This document shows, in pieces, positions 1 to 9,535 of a stretch of DNA of 60,000 bases. Origin of the DNA: Takakia lepidozioides. Lineage: Eukaryota > Streptophyta > Takakiopsida > Takakiales > Takakiaceae. The stretch covers positions 71,654,756-71,714,755 of the forward strand of contig CM060731.1 in assembly GCA_030704615.1 (NCBI GenBank), in the 5' to 3' direction. The notes below the pieces were generated by a model. The model was not told the origin of the DNA and ran no database searches. It saw nothing but the letters and a program-made list of their open reading frames with translations. The first letter of the stretch is position 1; every line of letters begins with the position of its first letter. The position numbers were made by a program, and so were the translations under genes.

Positions 1-420
1 GGAAAAATTAACCCCCTTTCAGTTATATATTAAATAAATTGAGAAAACAATGTATGTCAGGCTCTACCATTTTTTATTTTTTTATTTTGTAGAAAGGGTG
101 GAGCCCTAACAATTGAGCAAAGAAAAGGCTATATCATTTATGCAGGTAAGGGATAAATTCACACTTTCTAGTTAAAATTTTGTATTTTTACTGTGAAAAG
201 ATTCTTTATAACTATAGTCGACCCTTTTTGAAATGTTATGCATGAAGAAAAACTGGCCTTTTTTTATCGTGATTATAATTATGAATAAATGCTATAGATA
301 ATTGATTGTCCTAGCAACATACCACTCATTTTGATTTAACAAACATTTTGAAAACAAAGGATTAGTGAATTGAGGTTTTTTGTTTAATGTATCATTAGCT
401 AGACTAGGGTAGCCTGTGCC
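1..420. other. AT-rich sequence, no gene seen
   Basis: This stretch is AT-rich with short homopolymer runs and no open frame of useful length on either strand. I see no promoter, RNA gene or transposon end that I can support. Confidence 0.5.
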
Positions 421-424
421 GTTG

Positions 425-970
425 GCCCAAGTGTCCAGTGTCATCTAAGTCCAAGTGCAATCCCCTATCCAGAGACTCTGCAGTTTGGGAGATCTAGGGT
501 AGCATTGGCACATGGGTGAAGAATTGAAATCTAAGCCCAAGTGCAATCTCCTATGTATCCAAGTGCTTCTCCCATGTAGAGGCCCAAGTGCGACCTCCAG
601 TGTCCAATGTCATATTCTAAACCCAAGTGCAATCCCTTATGCATCTAGAGACCCTGCAGTTTGGAAGATCTCCACGTCATTGTTCCAACAAAACCCACTT
701 TGCTATTTTTGCAATCTCCCCTGTCGAGGCTTCATATATTGATATATCCAAGTGCTTTGCTATTTTACGCAAATTTCCAGCGACCAAAAGTACTTGAAAT
801 TCCAAATCTCCCACGTGAAGGGCCAATCACTGCTACAAGAAAGCCCACTTTGCTATTTTTCCCGAGTTTCCAGCGACCAAAAGTACTTGGAATTCCACAT
901 CTCCCACACCGCGGGTCCAAAAATTATGAGACCAAGTGTCCAATGTCATCTAAGTCTAGTGCAATCATAC
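425..970. repeat. Degenerate tandem/interleaved repeats of two module types
   Basis: Two sequence modules recur in diverged form. Module A (CCAAGTG...AATGTCAT...AAGTGCAATC..., ending CTGCAGTTTGG.AGATCT) appears near 428-497, 581-672 and, truncated, 929-966. Module B (CCCACTTTGCTATTTT... followed by TTTCCAGCGACCAAAAGTA) appears near 691-716 (short), 747-810 and 845-907. The spacing is irregular, so this is an old tandem array with rearrangement. The copies are too diverged for a fresh satellite. Confidence 0.6.
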
Positions 971-1366
971 GTGACAGTATGCATTTGTTTGCAGCAGAAT
1001 GCCAAGCAATGGGCGAGTGGCTAGCTGAGTTTACATTAAAGGAGGGCACAGGCTCTCGCAACAGTGAGGAGGGGAGCAGAGCGAAGAGAGCCAATAAAAA
1101 GGTTGCAACACCAAACTTGGCAGAAGGATCCAACAAACCTCAAGAAGTAGACCTTGAAGTACCAGAAGTGAATCCCCCACACCTGGCTGCACCTAAAGGG
1201 AATACTCAACCTAAGAAGGGAGACAAGGTAAGCATACCTACTCCGTCTGAAATTCTAGCAAAAGCTCAATCAGGTGGTCTCATGGACACCTCAGCAGCAC
1301 AAGTGGTGATATTTCGCATGTCAGAACAGAGTTACATGGTTGGTAACTCACAGATTGCAGAGAGGG

Positions 1367-1397
<31 letters not shown>

Positions 1398-1506
1398 CTC
1401 CGGTCAGTGGACCGACGTAACTAAGAGCCACCTCGCCTTGCGGCTACTGCCCCCTTTCGAGGGTGGGCCCTATGAAGAAATCCGGTGTCCAGGGGACACC
1501 AAGTAA
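661..1506 (+). CDS. Hypothetical 281-aa open frame, possibly not a gene
   Basis: An open frame of 281 codons runs out of the repeat block into unique sequence. The first ~100 residues are translated repeat modules and are unlikely to be genuine protein. The second half is lysine-, proline- and glutamate-rich with no domain I recognise, and contains a (GA)n microsatellite around 1367-1395 that encodes alternating Arg/Glu. It could be a decayed transposon gag or chance. I do not recognise a function. Confidence 0.2.
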
Positions 1507-1830
1507 TCGAGGTAAGGGGGTGTTTAAGGCATCATGGGTACCCAAGGGTACCCCGAGGGTTCCAAGGAGGCACATGGGAGAGAAGATTCAAGTTGCCGAT
1601 GTAATATAGAGCCCAGGGGGTTTGAGATGTGTATGGATATGTTGTGTGGGGGGATTGAAATAGAGACGGATATGGGTGCGGGAGCTGCGATTTGTGAACA
1701 AACGCTAGATAGGGGTATGTATGATTTTGGAGGGGGTGTATAGGTATGAGTGAGGCTGACCTTGTATAGGGGTGCACTAAGAGGTGTATTTTGGGTGGGG
1801 GTGTGTGATGGGGGGATGTTGGGACTATAA
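1507..1830. other. G-rich spacer upstream of the receptor-kinase fragment
   Basis: The sequence is G-rich on the plus strand, with many GGGG runs between 1630 and 1820. It contains no supported gene. The first part of the following kinase fragment (before about 1850) has no family similarity and may belong to this spacer. Confidence 0.4.
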
Positions 1831-1849
1831 GTGTACAGACGAACAGATG

Positions 1850-2800
1850 TTGAGCAACGGACCTGGGACGGGTATTACGAGTGTTGGTTCAAGAATGATG
1901 TTCTCTTCAACGGTCATAGCATGAGCAACCACACGACATACATCAAAATCGACGGCGGGACCCCCCTGCAGACCCCTCGGGGCCTCTCTCTTGAACATAA
2001 ATTACTAATAGGACTGATCTTACCGGGCACAACGATTCTCTTCCTCAGCGTGGGGTTGTGGACTGTAGGGTGTTTTACCATCATTCAAAAATCAAGAAGC
2101 CTTCGAATCAAAAGGCTGGAGAAGAAATGGACTGCGTCAAGAGGCCTGAATATAGATTTCACGTATGATGAGATTCGACTGGCAACGCGAGACTTTGCGG
2201 AGGAGATCCGGAAAGGGGGCTACGGGTCCGTGTTCAAGGGAGAGATCGGACAGCTAGCCGTCGTGGCCGTGAAACGACTGGAGAAGTTGGGTACTGCTGG
2301 AGAGAGAGGATTTGTGAACGAGGTCGACACAATTGGACGCATTCATCACGTCAATTTGGTGCAACTCCACGGCTTCTACGCCACAGCTGGTCACAAATTG
2401 TTAGTGTACGAGTACGTGGAGAACAACTCCCTTGACAAAACTCTCTTCCGCAGAGATCAGAAGTCAGATGCGCCTATCCTGGAGTGGAGGTCCCGCTTCA
2501 AGATTGCCATCCAAACAGTGCGGGGCCTGACGTTTTTGCACGAGGACGTGCCAGGCCAGCGCATCATCCACTGCGATATCAAGCCGGAGAACATTCTGCT
2601 CGACTCCACGATGTCCGCCAAAGTGGCAGACTTTGGGCTTTCACGGATCCTGAATCGGGAGCAGACGCGCACCATGACGACGCACATTCGTGGCACCTCC
2701 GGCTACTTGGCTCCCGAGTGGACCTCCGACCACATGCCCATCACCACCAAAATTGACGTCTACAGCTAGCTACGGTATGGTGCTGCTCGAGATTGAAAGG
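1850..2800 (+). pseudogene. S-domain receptor-like kinase, middle part (PAN end, TM, N-terminal two thirds of kinase)
   Basis: The open frame (ATG at 1831) encodes the end of a PAN-like extracellular domain, a membrane span at about residues 58-83, and a Ser/Thr kinase domain. Visible kinase parts are the glycine loop (KGGYGSVFKG, residues 128-137), the VAVK lysine at 148, the catalytic loop HCDIKPEN at 247-254, DFG at 267-269 and GYLAPEW at 291-297. The loop is HCD rather than HRD, i.e. a non-RD kinase, as in SD2/LRK10-type plant receptors. The frame stops at TAG 2767 right after DVYS, because AGCT is tandemly duplicated there (AGCTAGCT). In the next frame subdomain IX resumes with YGMVLLEI and then breaks at about 2800. 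The C-terminal lobe lies at 11.5 kb, and the missing N-terminal half sits inverted immediately after the break. The gene is broken; kinase identity is secure. Confidence 0.85.
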
Positions 2801-3563
2801 CTGCAAAGGGTAATCTCCATACGGATAGTCGAAGTTAACTATCCCAGTCATATGCAGATTGTTGTCGACAGTAGTGTTATTGACGTTGCAAAGAGTGCTA
2901 ATGGCCTTCGTCCGTGTGCACCCTTGAGATGGATCATTAGCATCGACAAACTGAAATCCCCTCAGGACAGAAGCATTGATTAGAGCTGCAATATCCAAAG
3001 GGACCGCAAACGCCGGACACGAAGCAGATGTCTGAAAGAGCTTGCCATTCGACACTCCATGCTTTGGAGCTCCCATTAGTAACCCAACTATAGATGCGTA
3101 AATTGCCATAGGAGTCAAACGTTACTCGGCGCAACCGACCTGTCAAGGTACCCGTGTCATTGCTATTTCCAAGCACACTCGAGCTATTTCCGAACACATT
3201 GTTTGCTAGAAACTGACCCTCTGTTGTCAAAACGACGTATGAGACGCCTTGCGTTGACAAGGGATTCTGGATAATTGGGCTAAACCAGGTACGCGGAGAC
3301 GTCCAGTAAGCGATAAGGCTGCCGCTGAACCAAATAAGTGAGTATCTACTTTGCGTCCAGCTGTCACGTTTCTGCCATGCGACCATGGCCGTCATATTGG
3401 TAAAATAATGCTGGCCCGGCAAGAGAGTGTCAGTGGGCTTGTCGAAGCTTTGCCACACGGTCTGGTTGAGTCCGTTGAGAAGGACAAAGTTTCCAGTTTC
3501 AAGCATGGCGGCGATGGTCACATTCGACTGCAAATTGCACAATTTCAGATCGTCATTGTCTGA
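2798..3563 (-). pseudogene. S-domain receptor-like kinase, extracellular part (lectin/S-locus/EGF/PAN), inverted
   Basis: Reading from 3563 downward, the translation shows the end of a B-lectin domain (ETGNFVLLNG...VWQSFDKPTDTLLPGQ), an S-locus glycoprotein-type segment, a cysteine-rich EGF-like segment (CGPFGYCSSNQCFCPEG) and the start of a PAN-like region ending DYPLQPFN. A frameshift near 2960-2980 separates CFCPEG from FVDANDPSQGCTR. The lectin N-terminus and signal peptide are absent; an in-frame TAG lies just upstream at about 3572. The fragment ends at about 2800, exactly where the plus-strand kinase fragment ends, so the two abut tail to tail. Its last residues would be followed in an intact gene by the PAN remainder that begins the plus-strand piece at about 1850. 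Confidence 0.8.
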
Positions 3564-3574
3564 TTTACACTCGA

Positions 3575-3925
3575 AATGCTTGAAAAACTAGAGGATAACA
3601 TATATATTTACCGATAACTGCTTGAAATATATAATTCCTATGAGACCATGAAGATCTAGGGTAATCCTATATACTCTCCCGTCTGCTTCCAATATAACGA
3701 TTTATAAGTATCATTGTCCAGCGGATCTACGATTTTTCACGTCAACAAGCTATCTCAAGACACATTTGTATAGCAATCTGACGCGTCCATGAGACAACTT
3801 GTCCATGTATTTTCACGTGCCAGCATGCATCAAATGACTACTTAGTTTGATCACATGTATGCATTTTGACTTTCACATCTTGTGGCTACCTAGACTTAGA
3901 GGGACCTAAGCGCCAGCTAGGGGGC
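3575..3925. other. Intergenic, no feature recognised
   Basis: AT-rich, non-repetitive sequence between the inverted lectin fragment and the CTAGTGG minisatellite. No open frame or RNA gene is supported on either strand. Confidence 0.4.
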
Positions 3926-3928
3926 GAT

Positions 3929-4140
3929 TGTGATGGACTAGTGGCAGCCTAGTGATGGACTAGTGGTTGCACTAGTGGTGGCTAGTAGCAGCCTAGTGGT
4001 GGACTAGTGGTGACTAGTGGTTGTCTAGTGGCAGCCTAGTGGTGCACTAGTGGTGCACTAGTGATAGTCTAGTGTTTGGTGTGCACATGTGTTGTGTGGT
4101 TTTGGACAACGATGTAGTTGTGTAGCGATATATATGCGCA
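3929..4140. repeat. CTAGTGG minisatellite, copy 1, with conserved tail
   Basis: The sequence is built from the core CTAGTGG repeated at variable 7-15 bp spacing. It is followed by a unique tail (TGGTGTGCACATGTGTTGTG..., with GGACAACGATGTAGTTGTG) at about 4077-4137. The same start (TTGTGATGGACTAGTGG) and tail recur in copy 2, so a unit of about 210-250 bp was duplicated as a whole. Confidence 0.75.
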
Positions 4141-4408
4141 CGACAGCTGTCAAGTTATTTTACCACTAGTGTGAAATTAGCTAGGAAATAGCTAGCTTTT
4201 ATATATTGACATTTGGGATTGACCCAAGTGTCAATCTAGGGGCCAATACATGTTTGGGCACCTGGCGTTGTTATCTTCACGGCAGATCGCGGTGGGCTCA
4301 TCTTTATCGAGTTGAGCCTCACCGCGTCTGGCTATGGCGCCGTAGTGTGGATTCCCCATGGCGTGGGGTGCACTTGGCTCGATTTAATATATGAGTGATG
4401 TTTTCATA
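4141..4408. other. Spacer between the two CTAGTGG copies
   Basis: Unique sequence with a GC-rich centre (about 4250-4370). No coding similarity is recognised. It may be internal sequence of a non-autonomous element whose ends are the two repeat copies, but I see no target duplication. Confidence 0.3.
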
Positions 4409-4655
4409 TTGTGATGGACTAGTGGTTGCACTAGTGGTGGCTAGTGGCAGCCTAGTGGTGGACTGGTGGCGGTGGTGGCTAGTGGTGGCTAGTGGTGGAC
4501 TAGTGGCTGCACTAGTGGTGACTAGTGGTTGTCTAGTGGAAGCCTAGTGGTGCACTAGTGGTGGACTAGTAATAGACTAGTGTTTGGTGTGCACATGTGT
4601 TGTGTAGTTTTGGACAACGATGTAGTTGTGTAGCGATATGTATGTGCACAACATG
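4409..4655. repeat. CTAGTGG minisatellite, copy 2, with conserved tail
   Basis: Second copy of the CTAGTGG-rich unit in the same orientation, beginning TTGTGATGGACTAGTGG at about 4410. It ends with the same TGGTGTGCACATGTGTTGTG tail at about 4585-4650. The internal repeat order differs slightly from copy 1 through gains and losses of the heptamer. Confidence 0.75.
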
Positions 4656-4931
4656 TAGTATTTACAATGGGACTTTATTTATTACATGCACGATCAAAAT
4701 TGAGTTCTGTCTTCATAAAAGAACCATTGTACCGCCACAAATCTCATATCTACGAGACTATGGTCTACTCCGTCCTATATATGTCTTTAGGCTCAGGCCA
4801 ATTGAATGGCTTGCCCATGAACCAAAGTACTACATGGGCTAATGTGACTCTCATTTTTGTTGTTGTCATACAACCTTTGTAGCATTGAATGCCAACAACC
4901 TTCCGTAAATTGGTCCTCGATCATACTTTGA

Positions 4932-6221
4932 TCATAATGAGTGTTGCCATTTATTCATACCGCTATCTTCCCAACGGCAAAGGCCTCTGACGTCATGTCC
5001 TGGGGGGGGGGGGGGGGGGTGGGCATTCGCATTGAAAATCGATGTAATATTTTTTTCTATCCACCATCTTTTCGCGAGTTCCTGGTCCAGCTTGTCTTGG
5101 TTTTCAAACTGGTACGACGAGGCTTTGCGTATGCCCAATGGGGTGGCCAAGCCCCAATCACACACCCCAATCTTGATCTCCTCGGTGCCATCTGGAAAAT
5201 GCAACAAGATGTTGTTGGGGGACAAGTCGTTGTGCAGGATACCGTTCTTGTGGACAACATCCATGATGCACACCAGTGCTCATGCAAGTTTACTGTGCAC
5301 TTTCCGGAAACGAAGCAAGCGATCGCATTCCTGGAACTCTGCTTCCATTCCCCTTTGTTCCAAAATCACCCTGTTGTCTGAATCGTTGCCTCATTTTCTG
5401 TCAAGGTTCATCATGTCGCATATTGTCCCCTCATTCCACCAGCGAGTGTAACCCTCTACCTCACGTGCATTCAAAATATGAGATAACACCCGGATGCTGG
5501 AACTTCAATGTCAAACACTCGTCGTTATGTTGTCTCAACACCTTTTCTGGATTTTTGGACTTGGGTTTTTTTCCCGCTAGCTCCCAACGCTCCAGTATTC
5601 TAAAATCGCAATCCTACACTTACGGACCTTAGCATACCCTCCTTTTTTGTAAGGGCCAATCTCTACCACCTTCGCAGTAGAGTTCAGGTAATAAAGACCA
5701 GTTGTGCCTCCCCCGCCCGATGACCCCGACTTCCAAGGGACAACCCTAGTCCGGCGATGTGAATTCTGACTTGCCGAGCAAGCCCAATACTCAACACGCC
5801 GCATTAACTCAGCTTCGGCGGAGGGCACTCGACCCTTGGTTGTTCTACCCTTCCATGTTTTCATTAGCTGCCTCAAATTCCACGTGGCGTCTTTCGCCCT
5901 GCTTTGGATCCACCGATTGAAATTCGGCTTGTCCCTGTCCGCCGTCCACTTAACCCCCGCCAAAGTGTTTGTCATTTTCCTCTCCATATTTTGCTGGAAA
6001 ATCTGAAACCCCTCCCATCCATGCCTGACATAAGCACTCTCCAGCCTCATCATGTCCCTACCCTTGAAATAATCCACTACCACTTCTTTCACCCTATCCA
6101 AGGCATCCGGTCCCGGGTAGTCTGGCTTGTTGACCTGGCTATCCCGCTCGTGGGCACGTTTTCTCTTCCTCCGAACCCCAGACAACCCCGCCCCAGAACT
6201 TGAACTCACAACCCCCGACAT
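4932..6221 (-). pseudogene. Kinase-like protein with a basic N-terminal region, multiply frameshifted
   Basis: The start at 6221 opens a 214-aa frame with a basic N-terminus (RRKRKRAHERD) and a Trp-rich region. It ends in what looks like a glycine loop (IGPYKKGGYAKVRKC). Homologous-looking kinase sequence then continues in shifting frames: HPGVISYFEC near 5470-5500, a Trp-rich segment near 5410-5450, and a lobe with HNDLSPNNILL (catalytic-loop-like) and CDWGLAT (DFG position occupied by DWG) at about 5120-5240. At least four frame changes are needed between 5580 and 5250. A run of 18 G at about 5002-5019 follows the last conserved motif. I infer a dead copy of a plant kinase-like family that I cannot name. 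Confidence 0.6.
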
Positions 6222-6570
6222 TGTATAAACCTTTGCCCACTACAGGGGACAAAACCATAGAAAACGGCAATGGACGGTGTTTCTACAAAAAAACAGGCCG
6301 TCGGAGATCCGAAAACGGATAAATGGTGATACGATGATTAAACCGTGAACAGGGGTGTGGGACTGACCAATAGAAAAACGACAACCCCCCCTTCCCCCCC
6401 CCCTCCCAAATAATCATCTTTGCACCTCCCGTTGGCAGTGCCAAACAACGACGTCCGAAAGGACTACATGATGCCAAGGAACCGCACCACGAGAGGGGCA
6501 AAAGTGATCAGAAAAATAAGGGGGAATGGTTTATATAGGCGCCCACCAGCCCCACCCCCCCCCCAAAATG
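6222..6570. other. Upstream region of the kinase-like pseudogene
   Basis: C-rich runs (about 6389-6405 and 6553-6563) and no gene recognised. It would contain the 5' region of the minus-strand kinase-like pseudogene. Confidence 0.35.
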
Positions 6571-6574
6571 GCAT

Positions 6575-6753
6575 TATGCTTGAAAAGGAGCGATAGGCCA
6601 GTCGCACCTCGTCACGCGCACCCACATGGGAGAGGTCAAGGGTTCAAAACCGCCTCCCCCCATCCCATTTGTTTCGTTTTTCCTGACCCGTGGCACCTCG
6701 CCACGTGGCTGGCCGGGCGCCACTTCATGAATTAAAAAAAAAAAAAAAAAAAA
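6575..6753 (+). mobile_element. Probable tRNA-derived SINE with poly-A tail
   Basis: A B-box-like pol III motif GGTTCAAAACC lies at 6641-6651. An A-box-like motif (TAGGCCAGTCGC) lies at 6594-6605, about 35 nt upstream, which fits internal promoter spacing. The unit ends in a run of 20 A at 6734-6753. It is not a functional tRNA gene, since no cloverleaf can be drawn around the B box. The left end and target duplication are not resolved. Confidence 0.5.
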
Positions 6754-7526
6754 CACGCGACCGCCGCATGGCGGTCACTATATTTATAAAAACAAGAAGA
6801 GCGACCGCCACATGGCGGTCGCTGCTTTTTTTTAAAATATATTAAATAAGCGACTGCCTACTAGCGGTCGTTTAATTGAAGATTCAAAATAAAAATAAGC
6901 GACCGCCGCTAAATGGTGGTCGCTTCATTTTAAAAAAAATATTAAGGAAGTGACCGCCAAACGGCGGTCGCTTAATTTAACAATCAAAATCAAATCGAGC
7001 GACCGCCTCCAAATGGCGGTCGCTTAATTTAACAATCAAAATCAAATCGAGCGACCGCCTCCAAATGGCGGTCGCTGCATTTTTCAAAATTTTACTGGCG
7101 GTCGCTTTATTTAAGAATAAAAATAAAAATAAGCGACCGCTACTAAATGGCAGTCGCTAAATTTAAAAAAAAACTATAGCGACCGCCACATGGCGGTCGC
7201 AATATTTTTACAAAATATATCAAAGATATAATAATAATAAAATAATAAAGTGCGAGTGACCGCCAATCTGGGCGGTCGCTTTATTTAAAACATAATAAAC
7301 TTCAACCGACCCCCAATATAGGCGGTCGCTTATTTTAAAATATAATAAAATACAAACGACCGCCAATATGGGCGATCGCTTCATTTAAAAATTATTAAAT
7401 TACCGGCAACCGCCAATATATGCGGTCGCTTAATTTAACAAAATATTAAATCACAAGCGACCGCCAATATGGGCGGTTGCTTCATTTAAAAAATAAAAAA
7501 TAAAATGCGACCGCCAATATAGGTAG
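6754..7526. repeat. Array of about 15 GCGACCGCC...GGCGGTCGC palindromes
   Basis: Short GC-rich palindromes recur about every 50 bp in AT-rich spacers. Each reads (A)GCGACCGCC, then 2-8 variable bases, then GGCGGTCGC(T), and could form a 9-10 bp hairpin. Copies lie near 6755, 6801, 6850, 6899, 6950, 6999, 7051, 7133, 7180, 7254, 7308, 7357, 7406 and 7457, with half-sites near 7086 and 7508. Two neighbouring units (about 6985-7024 and 7037-7076) are identical including spacer. The first half favours an ACATGG/AAATGG loop and the second half AATATGGG. Plant CACTA (En/Spm) elements carry arrays of subterminal palindromes with this look, so a CACTA-end remnant is my best inference; no CACTA terminus was found. 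Confidence 0.75.
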
Positions 7527-7755
7527 ATGTATTTTTTTTAAAGGAATTAATAAATATTAATAATTGGTCACGTCTGTTTTACACCGTGGATGTCATGTCA
7601 TTACAAAGGATAGAAGTAAATCGTAAAAGTCAAATGTAAAAAAAATTACATGGGTAAACGTCCGGATTCGACGTGACGTAACGGCCGACGTGTCAGCGCC
7701 ACGTCACGTCAGGAATGATAACTAGGCAGCAATCACTGAAGGCGATTTCAACAAG
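7527..7755. other. Spacer between palindrome array and transposase
   Basis: AT-rich to about 7650, then a CG-rich patch at 7655-7712 with several ACGTG/CACGTC motifs in both orientations. This is likely non-coding 5' sequence of the Harbinger element. No terminal inverted repeat is visible. Confidence 0.35.
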
Positions 7756-7759
7756 GTTC

Positions 7760-8454
7760 AGATTTTTGGGTCGTCTTTTGGTCCATGGTATATCAAACCC
7801 CGTTCTATTCATTGGTGGGATCAATTTGCAGAGACTGTGATGAGAGAAGATGAAGAGAGATTTCGGAAAATGCTTAGAGTGACAGTATCCACATTTGATT
7901 ATCTGTGTGATATTCTTGGCAATGACCTCTTGCGAAATCCGCCTGCTAGTTTGCAAAACATCAAAGGCAGAAAACTGTCAATTGCCAAACAAGTAGCATT
8001 ATGTCTATGAAGATTTGCAACAGGGGATTCTTTTCTTACTATAGGGGAAATGTTTGATGTGGCTGAATCCACCGCCAGCAAAATTGTGCACAGATTCACC
8101 AAGGCCATAATCAAAAGAGCCTACCACCACCTGCAGTGGCCTGACCAGGATGTCATTTGTTTTGTGACAGCTGGCTTTGAAAAAGCACATGGTATTCCAC
8201 AATGTTGTGGAGCTATGGATTGCACCCACATCTTGTTTGACCTACCAGACAATCAAAGAAGAACTGTTTGGTTTGATATGAATCTTAATTATTCAATGAT
8301 TGCACAAGCAATTGTCGACTCCAACATGCGTTTTCTGGATGTATTTGCTGGCATCCTTGGCTCGGTCCATGACTCTCATGTGTTGACGAGGTCTGATTTC
8401 TACTTCCAAGTCGAACGTGGCCAACGGTTGAATGGTCCATTGCGCCTCAAATAG
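7760..8454 (+). pseudogene. PIF/Harbinger transposase (HARBI1-like, DDE_Tnp_4), broken
   Basis: Reading in one frame from about 7810, the translation shows the HARBI1-type N-terminal helical region (FRKMLRVTVSTFDYLCDIL), then FATGDSF, then the helix-turn-helix-like VAESTASKIVHRF. The catalytic core follows: first Asp in CCGAMDCTHI, second Asp in DVFAGILGSVHDSHVL. An in-frame TGA at 8008-8010 (where the family has Arg) splits the gene. The frame ends at TAG 8452 just after GPLRLK, so the last third with the third catalytic acidic residue is missing. It pairs with the convergent Myb-like gene downstream, the standard two-gene layout of PIF/Harbinger elements. Confidence 0.85.
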
Positions 8455-8639
8455 TCCTACAGAATTTATTTTCCAGCTCCTACTCAAGTACATTACTTGC
8501 TACATTTTCTATGTGTTTCATCAGTAGGGCAATGAATATCCGGCCCCTGTGACACACACACATGCATAAGCTTAATATTTGACCCACACACAAGGATTGC
8601 CCACATCTCTTGGCAATGGTACAGCACCAGCCCCACAAG

Positions 8640-9440
8640 GCCCACCTCAAGTCCATTTCATATGGGAATGTATTAGTCATGATGCATGGAATAAAGTACA
8701 GTACCAACAACTTTATGAAAGGGCCTCCTGACTGAGCAATGTGCAAATGTATAGTTCAATTGTGCAATGCATATGCCAAGGCCAAAATTCCACACACTCA
8801 TAAAGATGGCACATCATCTACAACATATTGGGAATTCATACACACATGTGCCATGATGAGCATTGTACACCATCAAGGCACACTGTACCGCATGAAGGTA
8901 TTATATACTATGATCAGAATGACAATCCCGAGTCATAAGGAGGGTCCAGCATATATGGGAATCATCCACACATGATGTTGAGCATTATATATCATCAAGG
9001 CACACTATATGAAGGCACTGTACTATACTTTGATTTGAAGATAGTACTATAGAGATTATAAAGAAGGCACATTGTACAAGGGAAAGTATAGTACCTGCAA
9101 GTTTGTTTAGGTAGCTCATGAAAAGAGCAATGTACAACTACTTTACCTATTGTGCAAAGCCTATGCCACGGATCACAAATTTCACACACGCCTGAGTCAT
9201 AAAGAGGGTAGTGTATTGTACTATAACATGAAGACAGTACTATACATATTGTAATCAAGGCACACAGTACAAGATGAAGTCTAGTACCTGCAAGTTTGTT
9301 TATGTAGCTCATGAATAGAGCAATGTACAAGTACTTTACCTATTGTGCAAAGCATATGCCAGGGGCCAACTTTCACACACTTCTGAGTCATAAGGAGGGC
9401 AGAATCTCCATCATATTGGGGAATTATATGAAGGCAGTGT
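8640..9440. repeat. Three to four diverged ~190-bp direct repeats inside the Harbinger element
   Basis: A unit containing GAGCAATGT, TTGTGCAA.GCATATGCCA, CACACAC..CTGAGTCATAA.GAGGG and .AGTAC.GTACT recurs near 8640-8850, 9070-9225 and 9255-9415; a shorter piece lies near 8925-9010. The two later copies share CCTGCAAGTTTGTTTA.GTAGCTCATGAA. The repeats lie between the two transposon genes and carry no coding sequence that I can support. Confidence 0.65.
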
Positions 9441-9535
9441 ACTATACTATGCCACTATATAATATAAGCACACTGTATAATGTGATGTATTTATAATGTT
9501 AATGTGAGTCCACTGGCAAACCTGCTGGTTTGCTG

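Noticed and set aside
4932-5381. Poly-Pro/poly-Gly reading frames at 5002-5019
   Set aside because: They come from an 18-base G homopolymer, which is also likely to be mis-sized in assembly.
6575-6753. tRNA gene
   Set aside because: A and B boxes are present, but no acceptor or anticodon stems can be paired, and a poly-A tail follows; a SINE fits better. The same applies to 11960-12175.
6754-7526. Palindrome array as a CRISPR array
   Set aside because: Units are diverged, spacers are AT-rich and similar to each other, and the context is a plant nuclear genome with transposons.
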